A stretch of 8,413 nt of DNA from Leptolyngbyaceae cyanobacterium M65_K2018_010 (GTDB taxonomy: Bacteria; Cyanobacteriota; Cyanobacteriia; Phormidesmidales; Phormidesmidaceae), in the NCBI GenBank assembly GCA_015295885.1, contig DVEE01000031.1, forward strand, positions 1-8,413, read 5' to 3'. Positions 6,326 to 8,413 of the stretch are shown piece after piece; positions within the stretch are counted from its first letter, which is position 1; each line of letters starts with the position of its first letter. The translations under genes were made by a program, and so were the position numbers. The notes beneath the pieces were generated by a model, which was given only the letters and a program-made list of their open reading frames with translations, ran no database searches and had not been told where the DNA came from.

Positions 6326-7906
6326 ATGTCCTCCTCACCCCCTCGGCTCCGCCCTTACCAGGTCGAACTGATTAACGACCTGTACCGCCAGCTCAACGCA
6401 GGGCAGCGGCGGGTGGCCATTGTGGCGGGTACTGGGGCCGGCAAAACGGTGATCAGTGGTCAAATTTGTGCCCATGCCGAAGCCGCCGGCAAGCGGCTGA
6501 TGTTTTTGGTGCACCTGGATGTGCTGGTGGGGCAAACCTACGAAAAGATGAAGGCCTTTGGGCTGCACTGTGGGTTTATCAAGGCCGGCTGGGAGGAAAA
6601 CCGCACCGCCCCGATCCAGATTGCCAGCATTCAAACTATGGCTAAACGGCGCTGGTGGAAACACTGGCCAGCGGACGTGGTGTTTTACGACGAGGGGCAT
6701 ATCACCCTATTTAGCCAGGTGGGTAAATCCGTGCTTAAAACCTTCCCCGAGGCGGTACACCTGGTGATGACGGCCACCCCCGAGCGCCTGGGTAAGGAGC
6801 AACTGGGCGACTACATGGATACCCTGGTGGCCTCCCCGGTGCCCAGTGAGCTGCAGCAGATGGGCTATCTGGCGCCCATGAAATACTACAGCATGCCGCC
6901 CGACGGGGTGGCCAACCTCAAAGGAGTCAAAACGGTGCGCGGTGACTTCGATGAGGTGGGCTTAAAAAATGCCTGCGATCGCCCCGAACTGATTGAAAAA
7001 ATTGTCCGGGAATGGCGGCGACTGTGCCAGGGTAAACGCACCATTGCCTTTTGCGTAGACCTTGAACATGCTCGCCATGTGGCGGAGGCTTTTCGGGCCG
7101 CTGGCATTGCCGCCGAAACCGTGGAGGGCAACACCCCGATTAAAGAACGCCAGCGCATGTATCAGGATCTGCGTCAGGAAAAGATCCTGGTGCTGACCTC
7201 TTGCAATGTTATCAGCATTGGCTTTGACGAACCCAGTGTAGAGGTGGGGCTGATGCTGAGGCCCACCCAGTCCAGCGCCTTGCACCTGCAGCAGATTGGC
7301 CGGGTGATGCGCATTTCTCCCCAAACCGGCAAACCCTACGGCATTATTCTGGACCAGGCGGGCAACCTGGAGCGTCTGGGCTTTCCTGAAGACATCAAAG
7401 ATTACCGCCTACCGGTGAAAAAGGAGGGCAGTGGTGGCGGCAAACCCCCACCGATGAAGCCCTGCCCCCAGTGTGGGCGGATTGTGCTGTCGTTCATTGC
7501 CAAGTGCCCCGATTGCGACCACCAGTGGCTGACCGAACGCCCGCTCAATCTGGAAGATATGGTGGAAATCTACTCCGCCGAGCAGGCCCACCAAATTAAT
7601 GACATTCCTACCCTAGTAGAGTTGTTTCATAGCCATCGCCGCCGCGCCTACCTGCGCCGCAACGCCCCCACCTGGGCGGAGCGCTCCTTTTGGGAACACT
7701 GTGGCCGTTGGCCTAAGGACTCCTGGTGTTTGGGTTCCATCCTAGGCCCTCGCCCCACCCCCCACCAGATGTTGGAGTACCTGGAGTACCTGCAAAAAAG
7801 TGCCAAGCGCCTGGGTAAACGCCAGGATTGGATTACCCAGGAGTTTGAAAAGGAATGCGGCCCCGGTAGCTTTCAGCGGGTGGCTGAATTTCGTCAAGCG
7901 ATTTAA
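6326..7906 (+). CDS. Superfamily 2 DNA helicase with zinc ribbon, RadD-like
   Basis: 526 residues from ATG 6326. A TTG at 6311 would add five residues; neither start has a clear ribosome site. Motifs run in order: RPYQ (9-12), Walker A AGTGAGKT (34-41), motif II DEGH (122-125) within VVFYDEGH, motif III TATP (149-152), and motif VI QQIGRVMR (322-329). The N-terminal two thirds is thus a complete ATP-driven translocase with two RecA-like lobes. A zinc ribbon follows, CPQC (380-383) and CPDC (394-397). The last 125 or so residues (rich in Trp, Arg and His) match nothing I know. A DEAH-like core plus C4 zinc ribbon is the plan of E. coli RadD/YejH, a repair factor working with RecA and single-strand binding protein; the repair role is carried over from that family and is not shown here. 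It starts 38 bases after the preceding gene and may be cotranscribed. No nuclease or methylase is adjacent, so a restriction or defence role has no local support. Confidence 0.87.
   Translation: MSSSPPRLRPYQVELINDLYRQLNAGQRRVAIVAGTGAGKTVISGQICAHAEAAGKRLMFLVHLDVLVGQTYEKMKAFGLHCGFIKAGWEENRTAPIQIASIQTMAKRRWWKHWPADVVFYDEGHITLFSQVGKSVLKTFPEAVHLVMTATPERLGKEQLGDYMDTLVASPVPSELQQMGYLAPMKYYSMPPDGVANLKGVKTVRGDFDEVGLKNACDRPELIEKIVREWRRLCQGKRTIAFCVDLEHARHVAEAFRAAGIAAETVEGNTPIKERQRMYQDLRQEKILVLTSCNVISIGFDEPSVEVGLMLRPTQSSALHLQQIGRVMRISPQTGKPYGIILDQAGNLERLGFPEDIKDYRLPVKKEGSGGGKPPPMKPCPQCGRIVLSFIAKCPDCDHQWLTERPLNLEDMVEIYSAEQAHQINDIPTLVELFHSHRRRAYLRRNAPTWAERSFWEHCGRWPKDSWCLGSILGPRPTPHQMLEYLEYLQKSAKRLGKRQDWITQEFEKECGPGSFQRVAEFRQAI
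6975..6982. repeat. HIP1 octamer
   Basis: GCGATCGC inside the helicase gene. Confidence 0.9.
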
Positions 7907-7957
7907 GGCCGGTGCGGCGGCTGGTTCCCAGAGGGCAGCCTATACCCCGGACCTATA

Positions 7958-8003
7958 TTCTGGGTGCTAGAACTCCGGTATTCTGGGTGCTAGAACTCCG
8001 GTT
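7958..8003. repeat. Two tandem copies of a 23-bp unit
   Basis: The unit begins TTCTGGGTGCTAGAACTCC and occupies 7958-7980 and again 7981-8003; the copies differ only at the last base. The unit length is not a multiple of three, which argues against coding. A diverged third copy of its core (GCTAGAAC) is at 8029-8036. Confidence 0.9.
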
Positions 8004-8064
8004 TATTGCTCAGGCTGGCAGTCCTGTCGCTAGAACGACGCCCCAGAAACCGGGAGGGTGTTTT
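7998..8064 (+). terminator. Large stem-loop ending in TTTT, possible helicase terminator
   Basis: CCGGTTT (7998-8004) pairs with AAACCGG (8047-8053); a small inner stem GTCG/CGAC (8026-8029 with 8034-8037) sits in the loop. TTTT at 8061-8064 follows about 7 bases after the stem. The stem and T-run could end the helicase transcript, but the loop is long (42 bases). Confidence 0.35.
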
Positions 8065-8202
8065 AACGTTCTAGACCCCATGGATCTGGTTAAGGGTATT
8101 GCTGAATACAAAATTGATTTAAACCTTCCCTTAGACTCAATAAGCGAATTTTTCAAGTTGGGTAGCTAGCTCATTGTCACTAGGCTCAGCTTGATTTAGG
8201 TG

Positions 8203-8217
8203 CTAGTTCCAAACTAG
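8203..8217. repeat. Perfect inverted repeat CTAGTT/AACTAG
   Basis: CTAGTT (8203-8208) and AACTAG (8212-8217) flank three bases. It begins GGTGCTAG like the 23-bp tandem units, so it may be related to them. Confidence 0.75.
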
Positions 8218-8396
8218 ATAGGTTTGTCTCCTGAGTCAGAGTTTTTTGCTTTTGGTAAGAAAGGTTAGATTGGTTGGAGTTTTAAGGTTTTTGTTCTTTA
8301 AATAGCCCTGGATGGATAGATTCAATGGTTGCCAAGGCTGTCGTTTTGCTATTCCTGGTCCTTCATTGTCCTGATTTGAATCATTTGCAAGCGGTC

Positions 8397-8413
8397 TGAA
8401 CAAGTCTTGTTCA
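8397..8413. repeat. Perfect inverted repeat TGAACAA/TTGTTCA at window edge
   Basis: TGAACAA (8397-8403) and TTGTTCA (8407-8413) flank GTC. The short spacer suits either a dimeric regulator's operator or a hairpin stem; the window ends here, so whether it extends or is followed by a T-run is unknown. Confidence 0.75.

Larger units (their letters stand above)
8065..8413. other. AT-rich intergenic end of the window
   Basis: Base composition falls clearly compared with the genes to the left, with T-runs at 8242-8247 and around 8287-8293. No secure gene is present. Tiny plus-strand ORFs occur at 8080-8169 (29 codons), 8312-8374 (20 codons) and 8325-8399 (24 codons, hydrophobic). A weak promoter-like pair, TTGGAG (8274-8279) and TTTAAA (8297-8302) with a 17-base spacer, may serve the last of these or a gene beyond the window. 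Confidence 0.5.

Noticed and set aside
7958..8003. CRISPR array
   Set aside because: Only two units, directly abutting with no spacers between them.
7912..8169. 85-codon plus-strand frame after the helicase
   Set aside because: It runs through the 23-bp tandem repeat in two different frames and across the stem-loop, so it looks accidental. Only the last 29 codons from ATG 8080 look protein-like, without a ribosome site.

Overview
The window looks like ordinary chromosomal DNA from a moderately GC-rich filamentous cyanobacterium. The signs are a PspA/IM30 protein starting MGLFDRAWRVIRAN, an elongation factor G of the second cyanobacterial type, a Rieske oxygenase of the pheophorbide a oxygenase kind, and a small secreted protein of a type I know only from cyanobacteria. 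There are also three HIP1 octamers (GCGATCGC at 3212, 5307 and 6975). All seven genes read on the plus strand. Family assignments come from reading the translations, not from database searches.

Layout. 1-335 is the 3' end of a gene for a SPOR-domain protein with a Pro/Ala-rich linker. 447-1145 encodes a PspA-type membrane-stress protein. A 338-base gap with a good candidate promoter then leads to 1484-3574, a complete EF-G paralog outside any ribosomal-protein operon, closed by a strong intrinsic terminator at 3633-3664. 3710-4795 encodes a Rieske non-heme iron oxygenase and ends in a perfect 9-bp hairpin over its stop codon. About 400 bases (4811-5213) follow without a convincing gene, although one minus-strand frame there is open for 91 codons and reads like protein. 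Then come an exported cyanobacterial protein of unknown function (5214-5720), a membrane-anchored low-complexity protein (5826-6287) and a superfamily 2 helicase with a zinc ribbon resembling RadD (6326-7906). The last 500 bases are intergenic, become AT-rich, and carry a 23-bp tandem repeat, a cluster of CTAG-centred motifs and two perfect inverted repeats.

The genes do not form an evident pathway or operon. The EF-G gene looks like its own transcription unit. The helicase follows the membrane-anchored protein by only 38 bases and may be cotranscribed with it. I found no CRISPR array, complete insertion sequence, tRNA, rRNA or recognisable defence cassette. The least explained parts are the 4811-5213 gap and the repeat-rich tail.
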